A stretch of DNA of 64,000 nucleotides from Porphyrobacter sp. CACIAM 03H1 (GCF_002215495.1 NZ_CP021378.1:2108764-2172763); one strand, 5' to 3'; counted from the first letter of the stretch, positions 1 through 10,784 are shown. Notes: a model not told the origin generated them from the sequence alone. Numbers and translations are program-made.

Positions 1-210
1 GAATACCAGATGGCCGGCATGAACCAGCAGCTCGACGACGATATCGAGACCGTGTTCCTGATGGCCGACGTCTCATTGCAGCCGATCGCCTCCAAGCTGG
101 TCAAGGAGATCGCAATCTACGGCGGCGACATCGCCAGGTTCGTGAGCCCGCCCGTGCGCGAGGAAGTGGTCGCACGTGTGCGCGAACAGGGGCTGAAGGG
201 CGACTACTGA
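1..210 (+). CDS. coaD: Phosphopantetheine adenylyltransferase, C-terminal part
   Basis: The reading frame is open from the first base of the window, so the gene begins upstream and only the last 69 residues are seen. The visible part has the typical PPAT C-terminus: a stretch around MFLMADVSLQPIASKLVKEI-like residues (here VFLMADVSLQPIASKLVKEI), followed by GGDIARFVSPPV and a basic end. The enzyme transfers AMP from ATP to 4'-phosphopantetheine in coenzyme A synthesis in the cytoplasm. The following gene is on the same strand after 85 bases. Truncation is due only to the window edge. Confidence 0.9.
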   Translation, partial: EYQMAGMNQQLDDDIETVFLMADVSLQPIASKLVKEIAIYGGDIARFVSPPVREEVVARVREQGLKGDY

Positions 211-295
211 GCGTCGCCCGCCCGGGGCCTCGCCCTTCATTCATTGCAGTGTCAGCCCGGCGGGTCTAAACGGCCCCGGAAATCCGGATGGAACC

Positions 296-1039
296 ATGAT
301 CAAAGCCAAGTTCGCCGCCACCCTTGCCGTCTCCCTCGCCGCTTTCGGGCTGCTCGCCGCACCGCAGGCCGCCTTCGCCCAGAAGCAGAAGGACGACACT
401 CCGCCCGTGGCCTTCGGCGACAATGCCGACAAGCCCGACGAGGACGAGGCCGCCCCGGCGGCGCTGCGCACTTATGCGCCGATCGAGTATGATCCGTCGG
501 TCGATCCCGAGAACGTCTGGGTGCTCGACCTGTCGAACGGCCAGCGTGTCAAGATCCGGCTTCAGAAGGACTGGGCGCCCGGCCATGTCGAGCGGATCAA
601 GACCCTGACCCGCGCCGGCTTCTACGACGGGGTGATCTTCCACCGCGTGATCGAGGGCTTCATGGCGCAGGGCGGCGATCCCACCGGCACGGGGCAGGGC
701 GGCAGCGAGCTTCCCGACCTCAAGGCCGAGTTCAATCCCATGCCCCACGTGCGCGGCACCCTGTCGATGGCCCGCGCGGCCGAGGAAGACAGCGCCAACA
801 GCCAGTTCTTCATCGTCTTCTACCCGCGCTTCAGCCTCGACAAGAAATACACCAATTTCGGCCGGGTGATCGAGAACATGGAAGCGGTCGACGCGATCAA
901 CCGCGGCGAGCCACCGGAAAGCCCGACCTACATCCTCCAGGCCTCGCTCGGGAGCGACAACAAGGCGCCGCCGGCCATGCCCGCCCCCGCGAACGACGCG
1001 CCGATCTCCGCCGACATGCTGAACGCGCCGCTGCGCTAA
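296..1039 (+). CDS. Exported cyclophilin-type peptidyl-prolyl isomerase
   Basis: A 247-residue protein with an N-terminal signal peptide (basic start, hydrophobic core about residues 8-22, AFA-Q cleavage site near 28), an acidic linker to about residue 55, and a cyclophilin domain from about 70 to 225. The family signature FHRVIEGFMAQGGDPTGTG starts near residue 115, and the SQFFI motif follows. Cyclophilins speed up cis-trans isomerisation of peptide bonds before proline; the signal places this one in the periplasm, so a role in folding envelope proteins is likely. The start at 296 gives a complete signal peptide. It lies between coaD and queA, an order common in sphingomonads. Confidence 0.9.
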   Translation: MIKAKFAATLAVSLAAFGLLAAPQAAFAQKQKDDTPPVAFGDNADKPDEDEAAPAALRTYAPIEYDPSVDPENVWVLDLSNGQRVKIRLQKDWAPGHVERIKTLTRAGFYDGVIFHRVIEGFMAQGGDPTGTGQGGSELPDLKAEFNPMPHVRGTLSMARAAEEDSANSQFFIVFYPRFSLDKKYTNFGRVIENMEAVDAINRGEPPESPTYILQASLGSDNKAPPAMPAPANDAPISADMLNAPLR

Positions 1040-1081
1040 GCCTCTTTTCGCGGCGGGCTCAGCGCATTATGCGCGCGGCCC

Positions 1082-2119
1082 ATGAAAGTTGACCTGTTCG
1101 ATTTCGAGCTTCCGCCCGAGCGCATAGCGCTGCGTCCCGTGCGCCCGCGCGATGCGGCGCGGATGCTGGTGGTGCGGGGGGCTGATGCCCCCTTCGAGGA
1201 CTGCGGGGTGCGCGACCTCCCGACCCTTCTCGATCCCGGCGACGTGCTGGTGTTCAACGACACCCGCGTGATCCCCGCCCAGCTCGAGGGCCGCCGCGCC
1301 GACGGTGAGGCGAAGATCGGCGCGACGCTGCACAAGCGCATCGACCTGCGTCGCTGGCAGGCCTTCCTCAAGAACGCGAAGCGCGTGAAGATCGGCGATC
1401 AGCTGGTGTTCGGCGGCGGGGTCACCGCCCTAGCCGAGGAGCGCCACGAGGACGGCTCGCTCACCCTGTTCTTCGAGGGCGAGGAGCCGGTCGAAGTCCT
1501 GCTCGACCGCGCCGGCACCATGCCGCTGCCGCCCTATATCGCCTCCAAGCGCGGGGTCGATGCGCAGGACCTCGAGGATTACCAGACGATGTTCGCGCGC
1601 GAGGAAGGGGCCGTCGCCGCGCCCACGGCCTCGCTGCATTTCACCCAGCGCCTTGTCGATGCGATCGACGCCGCCGGGATCGGGCGGGCGACGCTGACGC
1701 TGCACGTGGGGGCGGGCACCTTCCTGCCGGTCAAGGCGGACGACACCGACGACCACCGGATGCACGCCGAGTTCGGCCGCATCTCGCAGGAGACCGCCGA
1801 CCGCCTCAACGCCGCGCGCGCTGCCGGGGGGCGGATCATCGCGGTCGGCACCACGGTCCTGCGCCTGCTGGAAAGCGCGGTGGACGAGAACGGCATCATC
1901 CAGCCCTTCGCCGGCGACACCGCGATCTTCATCACGCCGGGCTACAAGCTGAAGGCGGTCGACGGGCTCATGACCAATTTCCACCTGCCCAAATCGACCC
2001 TGATGATGCTGGTCAGCGCGCTGATGGGGCGCGAGCGCATGATGGCCGCCTATGCCCATGCCATCGCCAACGAATACCGCTTCTATTCCTATGGTGACTC
2101 CTCGCTGCTGCTCCCGTAA
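1082..2119 (+). CDS. queA: tRNA preQ1(34) S-adenosylmethionine ribosyltransferase-isomerase
   Basis: A 345-residue protein of normal length for QueA, starting [16 protein letters not shown] and containing the conserved [14 protein letters not shown] stretch near residue 55 and the [12 protein letters not shown] and [17 protein letters not shown] blocks in the C-terminal half. QueA transfers and isomerises the ribose of S-adenosylmethionine onto preQ1 at position 34 of tRNAs to give epoxyqueuosine. The tRNA transglycosylase gene tgt, which puts preQ1 into the tRNA, lies 2.6 kb downstream on the same strand, with an ABC exporter pair and a barrel protein between them. Confidence 0.96.
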   Translation: MKVDLFDFELPPERIALRPVRPRDAARMLVVRGADAPFEDCGVRDLPTLLDPGDVLVFNDTRVIPAQLEGRRADGEAKIGATLHKRIDLRRWQAFLKNAKRVKIGDQLVFGGGVTALAEERHEDGSLTLFFEGEEPVEVLLDRAGTMPLPPYIASKRGVDAQDLEDYQTMFAREEGAVAAPTASLHFTQRLVDAIDAAGIGRATLTLHVGAGTFLPVKADDTDDHRMHAEFGRISQETADRLNAARAAGGRIIAVGTTVLRLLESAVDENGIIQPFAGDTAIFITPGYKLKAVDGLMTNFHLPKSTLMMLVSALMGRERMMAAYAHAIANEYRFYSYGDSSLLLP

Positions 2120-2128
2120 CGGCAGGCA

Positions 2129-3070
2129 ATGAGCGAACCCATCCTCTCGATCCGTGGCCTGACCAAGACCTACAGGAACGGCCCGCGCGCGCTCGACTCG
2201 GTCGATCTCGACATCCGCAAAGGCGAGATCTTCGCGCTGCTCGGGCCCAACGGGGCGGGCAAGACGACGCTGATCGGGGCGGTGTGCGGTCTGGTGCGGC
2301 CCTCGGGCGGCACCATCACCGCCTTCGGGAAGGACCTGTCGAAGGACTGGCGCGCTGCGCGAGCGCGGATCGGCCTCGTCCCGCAGGAGCTCGCCACCGA
2401 CATGTTCGAGACCGTGTGGAGCGCGGTTTCCTATTCGCAGGGGCTGTTCGGCCGCCCTTCCGATCCGGCGGCGCTCGAGGCGATCCTCAAGAGCCTGTCG
2501 CTATGGGACAAGAAGGACGCGCAGATCCGGGCCTTGTCCGGCGGGATGAAGCGCCGCGTGCTGATCGCCAAGGCGCTGGCGCATGAACCGGAACTCCTGT
2601 TCCTCGACGAGCCTACCGCGGGCGTCGATGTCGAACTCAGGAAGGGCATGTGGGAGCAGATCGCGGCACTTAAGCAGCGCGGCGTCACCATCATTCTCAC
2701 CACCCACTATATCGAGGAAGCCGAGGAAATGGCCGACCGCGTCGGCATCATCCAGGGCGGGCGCATCCTGATGGTCGACGAGAAGCGCGCGATGATGGAG
2801 CGGCTCGGCACCACCGAGGCGGTGATCGAACTTGCCGCTCCGCTCGCGGCCGTGCCCGAGGCGCTGGCGGGTTTCGGGGTGGAACTGTCTGAAGGCGGCA
2901 CCCGGCTGACCTATCGCGGGGGTAACGGGCAAGGGCGGGGCCGATCCGAGATCGCGCAGCTGGTGCAAGCTCTGACCCGCGCCGGCGTCGGCTTCACCAG
3001 CCTCGACATCCACGACAGCTCGCTCGAGGACATCTTCGTCGGGTTGCTGGGCGAGAAGGAGGCCGCATGA
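2129..3070 (+). CDS. ABC-2 type transporter, ATP-binding protein
   Basis: A 313-residue ABC ATPase. Walker A (GPNGAGKTT) is at residues 39-47, the ABC signature LSGGMKRR begins near 136, and Walker B (LLFLDEPTAGVD) near 156, followed by the TTHYIEEAEEMADR switch region. The C-terminal 80 residues are the extension common in DrrA/NodI/CcmA-like exporters. Its stop overlaps the start of the permease gene by four bases (ATGA), so the two are translationally coupled. The substrate cannot be told from sequence; such pairs export drugs, lipids or polysaccharides. Confidence 0.92.
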   Translation: MSEPILSIRGLTKTYRNGPRALDSVDLDIRKGEIFALLGPNGAGKTTLIGAVCGLVRPSGGTITAFGKDLSKDWRAARARIGLVPQELATDMFETVWSAVSYSQGLFGRPSDPAALEAILKSLSLWDKKDAQIRALSGGMKRRVLIAKALAHEPELLFLDEPTAGVDVELRKGMWEQIAALKQRGVTIILTTHYIEEAEEMADRVGIIQGGRILMVDEKRAMMERLGTTEAVIELAAPLAAVPEALAGFGVELSEGGTRLTYRGGNGQGRGRSEIAQLVQALTRAGVGFTSLDIHDSSLEDIFVGLLGEKEAA

Positions 3071-3837
3071 TGCATTTCAGCCTGCGCAGCGCCTATGCCA
3101 TCTACCGCCGCGAGATGGCCCGCGCCTTCCGCACCGCCTTCCAGTCGATCCTCTCGCCGGTGCTGACGACCTCGCTGTATTTCGTGGTGTTCGGCTCTGT
3201 CATCGGGGCGCGCATGGAACCGGTCGGCGGTGTTCCCTACGGCGCCTTCATCATCCCCGGCCTGCTGATGCTGACCCTGCTTGGCGAGACAACCAGCAAC
3301 GCCAGCTTCGGCATCTACATGCCGCGCTTCACCGGCACGATCTACGAGCTTCTCTCGGCCCCGGTTGGGGTCGCCGAGACTCTGGCGGGCTTCGTCGGCG
3401 CGGCGGCGACCAAGGGGCTGATCCTTGCCGCGATCATCCTCGGCACGGCAACCTTCTTCGTGGACTATCAGATCAAGTATCCGCTCCTCGCCGCGTTCTA
3501 CATCATGCTCGTGGCGGCGAGCTTCGCGCTGTTCGGCTTCGTGCTCGGCATCTGGGCGGACAGCTTCGAGAAGCTCGGGATCATCCCGCTCCTGATCCTG
3601 ACCCCTCTGACCTTCCTCGGGGGCACCTTCTACTCGATCCGCGACCTGCCCGCGCCGTGGGATGCGGTCGCGCTCGCCAATCCGATCGCCTTCCTGGTCA
3701 GCGGCCTGCGATATTCCTTCTACGGCGTCTCCGATGTGCCCATTGGCTTGTCGCTCGGCCTGACTCTGGGCTTCCTCGCGGCCTGCACCATTGTCATCGC
3801 CGTGATCTTCCGCACTGGATGGCGCCTGCGCGAGTGA
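3067..3837 (+). CDS. ABC-2 type transporter, permease
   Basis: A 256-residue integral membrane protein with about six hydrophobic segments and a basic N-terminal amphipathic stretch (YAIYRREMARAFRTAFQS), as in the NodJ/ABC2_membrane family. The block LTPLTFLGGTFYSIRDLP in the second half is the typical family signature preceding the last transmembrane helices. It overlaps the ATPase gene by four bases and should form a complex of two permeases and two ATPases in the inner membrane. A 164-base non-coding stretch follows, holding the promoter region of the next gene. Confidence 0.92.
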   Translation: MMHFSLRSAYAIYRREMARAFRTAFQSILSPVLTTSLYFVVFGSVIGARMEPVGGVPYGAFIIPGLLMLTLLGETTSNASFGIYMPRFTGTIYELLSAPVGVAETLAGFVGAAATKGLILAAIILGTATFFVDYQIKYPLLAAFYIMLVAASFALFGFVLGIWADSFEKLGIIPLLILTPLTFLGGTFYSIRDLPAPWDAVALANPIAFLVSGLRYSFYGVSDVPIGLSLGLTLGFLAACTIVIAVIFRTGWRLRE

Positions 3838-4001
3838 CGACCTTCGTCGAGCCAAGGCAGGCTTTGGTCGGGTCGCAGGCACCGTTCGCCCGACATTAAC
3901 GGAAAGTATCCTGTTCGTTCATTGCGCAGACACGCGCCGATTCCTAGTTCCTTGTTCGCGTCGCACCCCCCTTAGCGACCGGTAAAACAAGGAAAAACAG
4001 G

Positions 4002-4574
4002 ATGAACAAGATCGCATTCGGCACGCTCGCCGCTCTGGGCGCCATCGCGCTCCCGACCGCCGCTCATGCACAAAGCGACACCCGTCCCGAAATCACTGTC
4101 GGGGCCCAGGTTGGTCTCCACGATCTCGGCATCGACCTCGGCGACCTCGACGCCGATGATGGCGACTTCAACAATCTCGACATCGACGACAGCGGCGAAA
4201 TCTACGGCGGCTTCATCGCAGCCGACTTCCCGCTCGGCGAGACCCTGTTCGCCGGTGTCGAAGGCAACGCCAACTTCGGCAGCGGCCCGATCGACGCCGA
4301 ATACGGCCTTGCCGCCCGTCTCGGCATCCGCACCGAAGGCGGCAGCAAGATCTACGCCCGCGGCGGCTACCAGTGGGTCGATCTCGATGCCGGCAACGTC
4401 ATCGGCGTGCCCGATTTCGACGAGGACGACTTTGATCTCGACACCACCGCAGGCGACTACCTCCTCGGCGTCGGCGTGGAAGTGCCGGTGAGCCGCGTGG
4501 TGCTGCGCGCCAACGTCGACACCATCGCCTTCGACACCCTGCGCGGCACGGTGGGCGTCGGCTTCAGGTTCTGA
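4002..4574 (+). CDS. Small outer-membrane beta-barrel protein
   Basis: A 190-residue exported protein: signal peptide at 1-24 with cleavage after AHA-Q, then a mature part rich in alternating hydrophobic/polar strands and acidic residues, ending in an aromatic residue (VGVGFRF) as expected for insertion by the BAM complex. It resembles the outer-membrane protein A / OmpA-like_barrel porin-fold group (about eight strands). A purine-rich ribosome binding site (AAGGAAAAACAGG) precedes the ATG. Its upstream region (3838-4001) is free of genes. No specific ligand or function can be assigned. Confidence 0.75.
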   Translation: MNKIAFGTLAALGAIALPTAAHAQSDTRPEITVGAQVGLHDLGIDLGDLDADDGDFNNLDIDDSGEIYGGFIAADFPLGETLFAGVEGNANFGSGPIDAEYGLAARLGIRTEGGSKIYARGGYQWVDLDAGNVIGVPDFDEDDFDLDTTAGDYLLGVGVEVPVSRVVLRANVDTIAFDTLRGTVGVGFRF

Positions 4575-4670
4575 TCGTTCCGCAAAGGTATCGATCGGAG
4601 GCGGGCCGCTTGCCACGTAGGCAGGCGGCCCGTTCCGTTTGGGGGTGACAGGGGCGTGCGGGCCCGTTAG

Positions 4671-5818
<1,148 letters not shown>

Positions 5819-5819
<1 letters not shown>

Positions 5820-6121
5820 TGCCCAAAGCCCCCGAAGACTGCGAGACCATGGTCGAGGTGCGCGAGGGCGTCGATGCGCTCGACCGGGAGCTGGTCGCGC
5901 TGCTGGCGACACGCTTTGGCTACATGCGCGCCGCCGCCCGGATCAAGCAGAGCCGCGATGCGGTGCGCGACGAGGCCCGCAAGGCGAGCGTGATCGCCGC
6001 AGCGGTCGCCGAGGCCGGGGCGCACGGTATCCCGGCCGACGTCGTTGCGGACATCTGGGAGCGCCTCGTCGAAGGCTCGATCGCCTACGAATTCGGCGAG
6101 TGGGACCGGATCAGGGACTAG
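5819..6121 (+). CDS. Chorismate mutase, AroQ type, monofunctional
   Basis: A 100-residue all-helical protein. The pattern REGVDALDRELVALLATRFGYMRAAARIK holds the catalytic arginines and lysine of the AroQ fold, and a second helix (VVADIWERLVEGSIAYE) ends with the conserved glutamate region. It converts chorismate to prephenate for phenylalanine and tyrosine synthesis. The start is fixed by the TGATG overlap with tgt, which gives a protein of the expected family length; a longer open frame upstream would lie inside tgt. The 3' end overlaps the convergent oxidoreductase gene by 11 bases. Confidence 0.88.
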
Positions 6122-6749
6122 GCTCCCGTCCCAGAAAGGCGGCCAGACGCGGCTGCTTCTTCTCCGGCGCCTTCTGCCGCACCGAGCGCGCCAGCTTCGC
6201 CACCCGTGCTTCCCATTTCGCGATGTTGCGCGGCGGGGTGTTCTCCCCGACCGGACCCAGCGCAAGGGTGCGCACCGGGGCAAAGCCGCAGAAGCCGAGG
6301 ATCTGCCCCTTCCAGCGCCGGATCAGCGGATTGCCGTAATACCAGCGCAGCACGAAGGGCGGGGTGTCCATCGTCGCGATCATGTCGGCCGAGCGGCCCT
6401 GCATCAGCTTGTCCCACCAGGGATCGCCGACGCGATAGGCGAAGGCGAAGCCCGGCAGCAGCACGCGGTCGATCAGCCCCTTCAATTCCGCCGGCTCCGC
6501 GCCCCACCACATCGGAAAGGCGACCGCGAGGTGATCGCAGGCGTCGATCAGTCCGGCGACCCGCTGCACGTCGGGCTCCCAGTCGGTGCGGTGCCTGTAG
6601 CCTTGGCGCAGCACCGGCGAGAAGGCGAGATCGCGCACCGCCACGCGGGTCACTGTCGCCTGTGCGGGCAGAGCGGCGGCATAGGTGTCGAGCAGATGGG
6701 TGGTGAGGCGGCCCTCGTCGGGATGGCCGTCGATCAAGAGCACGTTCAT
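6111..6749 (-). CDS. Flavodoxin-fold NAD(P)H oxidoreductase
   Basis: A 212-residue protein of the NAD(P)H:quinone oxidoreductase / flavodoxin_2 family. MNVLLIDGHPDEGRL is the first beta strand and phosphate-binding loop for FMN, and FPMWWGAEPAELKGLIDRVL (about residues 78-97) is the family hallmark around the flavin ring. FCGF plus LGPVGE mark the C-terminal strands. Such enzymes reduce quinones or related compounds by two-electron transfer in the cytoplasm. It converges on the chorismate mutase gene with an 11-base overlap. The physiological substrate is unknown. Confidence 0.85.
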   Translation of the reverse strand: MNVLLIDGHPDEGRLTTHLLDTYAAALPAQATVTRVAVRDLAFSPVLRQGYRHRTDWEPDVQRVAGLIDACDHLAVAFPMWWGAEPAELKGLIDRVLLPGFAFAYRVGDPWWDKLMQGRSADMIATMDTPPFVLRWYYGNPLIRRWKGQILGFCGFAPVRTLALGPVGENTPPRNIAKWEARVAKLARSVRQKAPEKKQPRLAAFLGREPSP

Positions 6750-6790
6750 CGCGATTCCCCTTGGCGGGGGACAATCGCAGCGCGCCCCGC

Positions 6791-6821
6791 AAAAGAAAAG
6801 GGCGGCCCCGCAGGGCCGCCC
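6791..6821 (-). terminator. Intrinsic terminator of rpsD
   Basis: A perfect 9-bp stem (GGGCGGCCC at 6800-6808 pairing with GGGCCGCCC at 6813-6821, four-base loop) is followed, reading the minus strand, by CTTTTCTTTT. It lies 28 bases beyond the rpsD stop codon and has every feature of a Rho-independent terminator. Confidence 0.9.
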
Positions 6822-6849
6822 TCTGGTGTCTCTTGCGATGCCCGAAGGA

Positions 6850-7464
6850 TCAGCGCGAGTAGAACTCGACCACGAGGTTCGGTTCCATCGTCACCGGATA
6901 GGGCACTTCGTCGAGCTTCGGCACGCGGGTGAAGGTCACCTTGTCGTTGCCGTCGGGCATGACGTAGTCGGGAATGTCGCGCTCGGCGAGGCCCTGGGCC
7001 TCGATCACGAGGGCCATTTCCTTGGCCTTGACGCCGAGGCTGACGACGTCACCCACCATCACACGGCGCGAGGCGATGTTGCACTTCTGGCCGTTGACGC
7101 GGATGTGGCCGTGGCTCACCAGCTGGCGCGCGGCGAAGATGGTCGGCGCGAACTTGGCGCGGTAGACCACCATGTCGAGACGCTGCTCGAGCAGGCCGAT
7201 GAGGTTCTGGCTGGTGTCGCCCTTCATGCGCGAGGCTTCGAGGTAGTTTCGCTTGAACTGCTTCTCGGTGACGTCGCCGTAATAGCCCTTGAGCTTCTGC
7301 TTGGCGCGCAGCTGCAGACCGTAGTCGCTCATCTTGCCCTTACGGCGCTGGCCGTGCTGGCCGGGGCCGTAGGAACGCTTGTTCACCGGGGAATTCGGGC
7401 GGCCCCAGATGTTCTCGCCCATGCGGCGATCAAGCTTGTGCTTGGCGCTCTTGCGCTTCGACAT
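6850..7464 (-). CDS. rpsD: 30S ribosomal protein S4
   Basis: A 204-residue S4 protein: the N-terminal part ([20 protein letters not shown]) is basic and lacks the zinc cysteines seen in some S4 proteins, and the S4 RNA-binding domain is seen as [20 protein letters not shown] and [13 protein letters not shown], with the C-terminal LVVEFYSR end. S4 binds 16S rRNA early in small-subunit assembly and in some bacteria represses its own operon. It stands alone here, with its own terminator and a 180-base leader region upstream. Confidence 0.98.
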   Translation of the reverse strand: MSKRKSAKHKLDRRMGENIWGRPNSPVNKRSYGPGQHGQRRKGKMSDYGLQLRAKQKLKGYYGDVTEKQFKRNYLEASRMKGDTSQNLIGLLEQRLDMVVYRAKFAPTIFAARQLVSHGHIRVNGQKCNIASRRVMVGDVVSLGVKAKEMALVIEAQGLAERDIPDYVMPDGNDKVTFTRVPKLDEVPYPVTMEPNLVVEFYSR

Positions 7465-7645
7465 AAGTCGTATCCTTCAATGTGCTGAGCCGCCCACAGC
7501 GGGCGGCCTTGAACCCGGTATCGCTCCGCCGGGACGATATTCCCGACGCGGCCGCTGCTTCACCGGGGTGCAGGGCCCATTTGCGAAGGCGCGCCCATAG
7601 CAGGACAGGCGCGCGCGTCAAGCGCCGAACGACGGCGCGCAGGGT

Positions 7646-7921
7646 TCAGCGGATGTTGTTGAGGTCCCGCCATTCCTCGACGGTGCGGCACACCTTGGTC
7701 TTGCGGCGGCTCGAGGCGTCGAGCTTGACGTAGCGGCACACGCGCTTGTCGGCATCGGCCTCGCTCTCGGCACCCTCGGCAGGCTGTGTCTCGGCCTCGG
7801 CCGGTTCCTCGCGCGGCGCAGGGGTCCCGGCGGGCGCGGTCTGGGGGTTGGCCGTGGCGGCAAGCGGTGCGAGCAGGGCGCCGCCCGCGATCGCGAGCAG
7901 GAAGGGGCGAAACGGATTCAT
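7646..7921 (-). CDS. Small exported protein with paired C-terminal cysteines
   Basis: A 91-residue protein with a signal peptide (MNPFRPFLLAIAGGALLAPLAATA), a Pro/Glu/Ala-rich linker, and a conserved-looking tail KRVCRYVKLDASSRRKTKVCRTVEEW. The pattern C-R ... S-R ... VC-R-T-x-x-E-W occurs in many small sphingomonad secreted proteins of unknown function. The start at 7921 is chosen because it gives the signal peptide; a frame open further upstream adds 23 residues without signal character. The two cysteines could form a disulfide in the periplasm. Confidence 0.7.
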   Translation of the reverse strand: MNPFRPFLLAIAGGALLAPLAATANPQTAPAGTPAPREEPAEAETQPAEGAESEADADKRVCRYVKLDASSRRKTKVCRTVEEWRDLNNIR

Positions 7922-8003
7922 CAGTAAACTCGCGAGGTTGTGAGAGGAAGGTGAGGGGTAGCGCGCCGGCGGGTGCTGTCCACCCCCCAATCGACGAACG
8001 ACG

Positions 8004-8750
8004 TCAGCGTTCCCGCTCGCGCTCGAGGCTGCTGAGGATGCCGCGCAGGGTGCGCACTTCGAGATGGTTCCAGCCGGGCTTGGTGAGCAGCCCGCGCAAG
8101 GTGCGGCGGGTCGCCTCGGCGCGGCTCTCGGGAAAGAAATAGCCGCGCGGTTCCAGCAGCTTCTCGAAGTGGGCGATCATCGCGTCGAGCTCGTCCTGCG
8201 GGGCGGGGGGGAGGGTCTCCTCCAGCGTCGGCTGCACCAGCGCATCGCCCGCATCCGCGATCTCGCGCCCGATCCGCGACCATTCATAGGCGACGAGGAT
8301 CACCGCCTGGGCAAGGTTGAGCGAGCCGAACTCGGGGTTGATCGGGATGGTCAGGATGTTGCGGGCGAGGGCGACGTCCTCCGTTTCCAGCCCCGAACGC
8401 TCGGGGCCGAAGATGATCGCGTGGCGGCCGGGCAGGGTGTGGACCTGCCGCCCGGCCTCGTCGGCGCCGATCACCGGCTTGGTGACGCCGCGCTTCCTGA
8501 CGGTGGTGGCGTGGACATGGGCACAGTCGGCCACCGCCTCGGCGGTGGTGGCATAGACCTTCGCCTGTTCCAATACGATGTCCGCCCCGGCCGCCGCAGG
8601 CCCCGCCGACGGGTTGGGCCAGCCGTCGCGCGGGGCGACGAGCCGCATCTCGGTGAGCCCGAAATTGAGCATCGCGCGCGCCGCCTTGCCGATGTTCTCG
8701 CCCAGCTGCGGGCGCACCAGCACGATCACCGGCTTGTTGAGGTCGGCCAT
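8004..8750 (-). CDS. SPOUT RNA 2'-O-methyltransferase, TrmJ-like
   Basis: A 248-residue SPOUT methyltransferase. The N-terminal stretch VIVLVRPQLGENIGKAARAMLNFGL and the knotted C-terminal part (FGPERSGLETEDVALARNILTIP, then FGSLNLAQAVILVAYEW) match the TrmJ/LasT family, which methylates the 2'-OH of tRNA position 32; rRNA targets are possible. The start 8750 lies seven bases after the nrdR stop, so it is the last gene of the rpiB-glyA-nrdR operon. The larger open frame upstream runs through nrdR in another frame and is not used. Confidence 0.88.
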   Translation of the reverse strand: MADLNKPVIVLVRPQLGENIGKAARAMLNFGLTEMRLVAPRDGWPNPSAGPAAAGADIVLEQAKVYATTAEAVADCAHVHATTVRKRGVTKPVIGADEAGRQVHTLPGRHAIIFGPERSGLETEDVALARNILTIPINPEFGSLNLAQAVILVAYEWSRIGREIADAGDALVQPTLEETLPPAPQDELDAMIAHFEKLLEPRGYFFPESRAEATRRTLRGLLTKPGWNHLEVRTLRGILSSLERERER

Positions 8751-8757
8751 GTTCCGG

Positions 8758-9219
8758 TTATTCTTTCGCGGCTTGCTGGACGGTGCTGGCAAATTCTTCG
8801 AAATCGCGAGCTTCGGAGAAATCGCGATAGACGCTGGCAAAGCGGATATAGGCGACGGAGTCGATCTGTCGCAGGCCCTCCATGACCAGCTCGCCGATAT
8901 GCGAGGAAGGCACCTCGGCCTCGCCCGAGGTTTCGACCTGGCGCTGGATGCCGGAAATGAGCTGGTCGAGCCGTTCCTGGTCGATCGCACGCTTGCGGCA
9001 GGCGAGGGCGACGGACTGTTCGAGCTTGGAGCGTTCGAACGGCTCACGGCGATCCCCGGATTTCACCACCACCACCTCGCGCAGCTGCACGCGCTCGAAG
9101 GTGGTGAAGCGCGCCCCGCAGGACGAGCACTGGCGCCGCCGCCGGATCGAGGCGTTGTCCTCGGTCGGGCGGCTGTCCTTTACCTGGGTGTCGTCATGGG
9201 CGCAGAAGGGGCAGCGCAT
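8758..9219 (-). CDS. nrdR: Transcriptional repressor NrdR
   Basis: A 153-residue NrdR of normal length. The zinc ribbon is seen as C3, C6, C31 and C34 (MRCPFC ... CSSC) and is followed by an ATP-cone domain from about residue 49 ([20 protein letters not shown]). NrdR binds ATP/dATP and represses ribonucleotide reductase genes at NrdR boxes. It lies downstream of glyA, a link seen in many alphaproteobacteria, which joins folate/one-carbon supply and nucleotide control. Confidence 0.97.
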   Translation of the reverse strand: MRCPFCAHDDTQVKDSRPTEDNASIRRRRQCSSCGARFTTFERVQLREVVVVKSGDRREPFERSKLEQSVALACRKRAIDQERLDQLISGIQRQVETSGEAEVPSSHIGELVMEGLRQIDSVAYIRFASVYRDFSEARDFEEFASTVQQAAKE

Positions 9220-9227
9220 TCAGGGTC

Positions 9228-9446
9228 TTATTTCTTGATTCTCTGATACAGCGCGAAGCCCGCCCCGGCCACCAGCCCGATCGGCCAGGTGACCACCGGC
9301 AGCAAGCCCCCCGCCAGCGCCCCGATCACGGCACCGGCGATGACAGGCTTGCTCGAGGGGTGATCGAGCCCCTCCTTGGCCATGCCCGAGATTTCGGTCT
9401 TGGCGTCCTCGACCCAGTCCGGGCCTTCGCGGGGATCCTGATCCAT
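9228..9446 (-). CDS. Small glycine-rich membrane protein
   Basis: A 72-residue protein with an acidic N-terminal half and one or two hydrophobic, glycine-rich segments (about residues 34-66: VIAGAVIGALAGGLLPVVTW and LVAGAGFALY), ending in a basic RIKK tail. It fits between glyA and nrdR with gaps of 12 and 8 bases, so it belongs to the same transcript. No function is known; its glycine-zipper-like segments resemble small inner-membrane proteins. The codon use is like its neighbours. Confidence 0.7.
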   Translation of the reverse strand: MDQDPREGPDWVEDAKTEISGMAKEGLDHPSSKPVIAGAVIGALAGGLLPVVTWPIGLVAGAGFALYQRIKK

Positions 9447-9458
9447 GCGGGCGGCTCC

Positions 9459-10784
9459 TTACATGCCCGGATAGACGGGGAAGGCGGCGCACAGGGCGCT
9501 TACCCGACGGCGCACGCTCTCCTCGATCTGGGCGTCGCCCTCGGGGCCGTTTTTCGACAGACCCTCAACCACTTCGGCGATGAGCTTGCCGACGGTGCGG
9601 AACTCCTCCGGGCCGAAGCCGCGGGTGGTGCCGGCGGGGGTGCCGAGGCGGATGCCGCTGGTCACGAAGGGCGAGCGGGTGTCGTAGGGGATGCCGTTCT
9701 TGTTGCAGGTGAGGAAGGCGCGATCGAGGCCCTTCTCGGCGTCCTTGCCGGTCACGTTCTTCGCGGTGAGGTCCACCAGCATCGAGTGGTTGTCGGTGCC
9801 GCCCGAAACGATCCTTAGGCCGTTCTCCTCGAGGCTTGCCGCCAGCGCGCGGGCGTTCTCGACGATCCGGTGGGCGTAGTCGCGGAACGAGGGGTCCAGA
9901 GCCTCCTTGAAGGCCACCGCCTTGGCTGCGACGATGTGCATCAGCGGGCCGCCCTGAAGGCCCGGGAATACGGCCATGTTGAGCGGCTTGGTGTACTTCT
10001 CGTCGTTCCACAGGATGATGCCCGAGCGCGGGCCGCGCAGGCTCTTGTGGGTGGTCGAGGTGACGATGTCGCAGTGCGGGAAGGGCGAGGGGTGCGCGCC
10101 GCCCGCGACGAGGCCCGAGATGTGGCTCATGTCGCACAGCAGCACCGCGCCGACTTCGTCAGCGATGGCGCGGAAGGCGGGGAAGTCCCAGGTGCGCGAA
10201 TAGGCGGTGCCGCCGCAGATGATGATCTTCGGCTTGTGTTCGCGCGCCTTGGTGGCGACCTCCTCCATGTCGATGGTCTCGGTCTCGCGGGTGACGCCGT
10301 ATGAGACGACATTGAACCACTTGCCGCTCATGTTCACCGGCGAACCGTGGGTGAGGTGGCCGCCCGAATTGAGGTCCAGCCCCATGAAGGTGTCGCCCGG
10401 GTTCAGCAGCGCCAGGAACACCGCCTGGTTCATCTGCGAGCCGGAGTTCGGCTGCACGTTGGCGAAGTTGCAGCCGAACAACTGCTTGGCGCGCTCGATG
10501 GCGAGGGATTCGACCACGTCGGCATAGTCGCAGCCGCCGTAGTAACGCTTGCCCGGATAACCCTCGGCATACTTGTTGGTGAAGACGCTCCCGGCCGCTT
10601 CCAGCACCGCGCGGCTCGCGATGTTCTCGGAGGCGATCAGTTCGATCTTGTCGCGCTGGCGGGCGAGCTCCTTGCCGATCGCGGCCGCGATCTCGGGGTC
10701 GGCGGCGGCGAGATCATTGTGCCAGAAGCCATCCATCGAATGGACGGCGGTGCGGGCGGCGAAATCGACGGGGGCGGTGCTCAT
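9459..10784 (-). CDS. glyA: Serine hydroxymethyltransferase
   Basis: A 441-residue SHMT. The PLP lysine is K247 in [12 protein letters not shown], and the N-terminal [20 protein letters not shown] and [16 protein letters not shown] motifs bind substrate and cofactor. It interconverts serine and glycine and makes 5,10-methylene-tetrahydrofolate. The start at 10784 gives the usual N-terminus; a longer open frame upstream lies within rpiB. It overlaps the rpiB stop by four bases (ATGA). Confidence 0.97.
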   Translation of the reverse strand: MSTAPVDFAARTAVHSMDGFWHNDLAAADPEIAAAIGKELARQRDKIELIASENIASRAVLEAAGSVFTNKYAEGYPGKRYYGGCDYADVVESLAIERAKQLFGCNFANVQPNSGSQMNQAVFLALLNPGDTFMGLDLNSGGHLTHGSPVNMSGKWFNVVSYGVTRETETIDMEEVATKAREHKPKIIICGGTAYSRTWDFPAFRAIADEVGAVLLCDMSHISGLVAGGAHPSPFPHCDIVTSTTHKSLRGPRSGIILWNDEKYTKPLNMAVFPGLQGGPLMHIVAAKAVAFKEALDPSFRDYAHRIVENARALAASLEENGLRIVSGGTDNHSMLVDLTAKNVTGKDAEKGLDRAFLTCNKNGIPYDTRSPFVTSGIRLGTPAGTTRGFGPEEFRTVGKLIAEVVEGLSKNGPEGDAQIEESVRRRVSALCAAFPVYPGM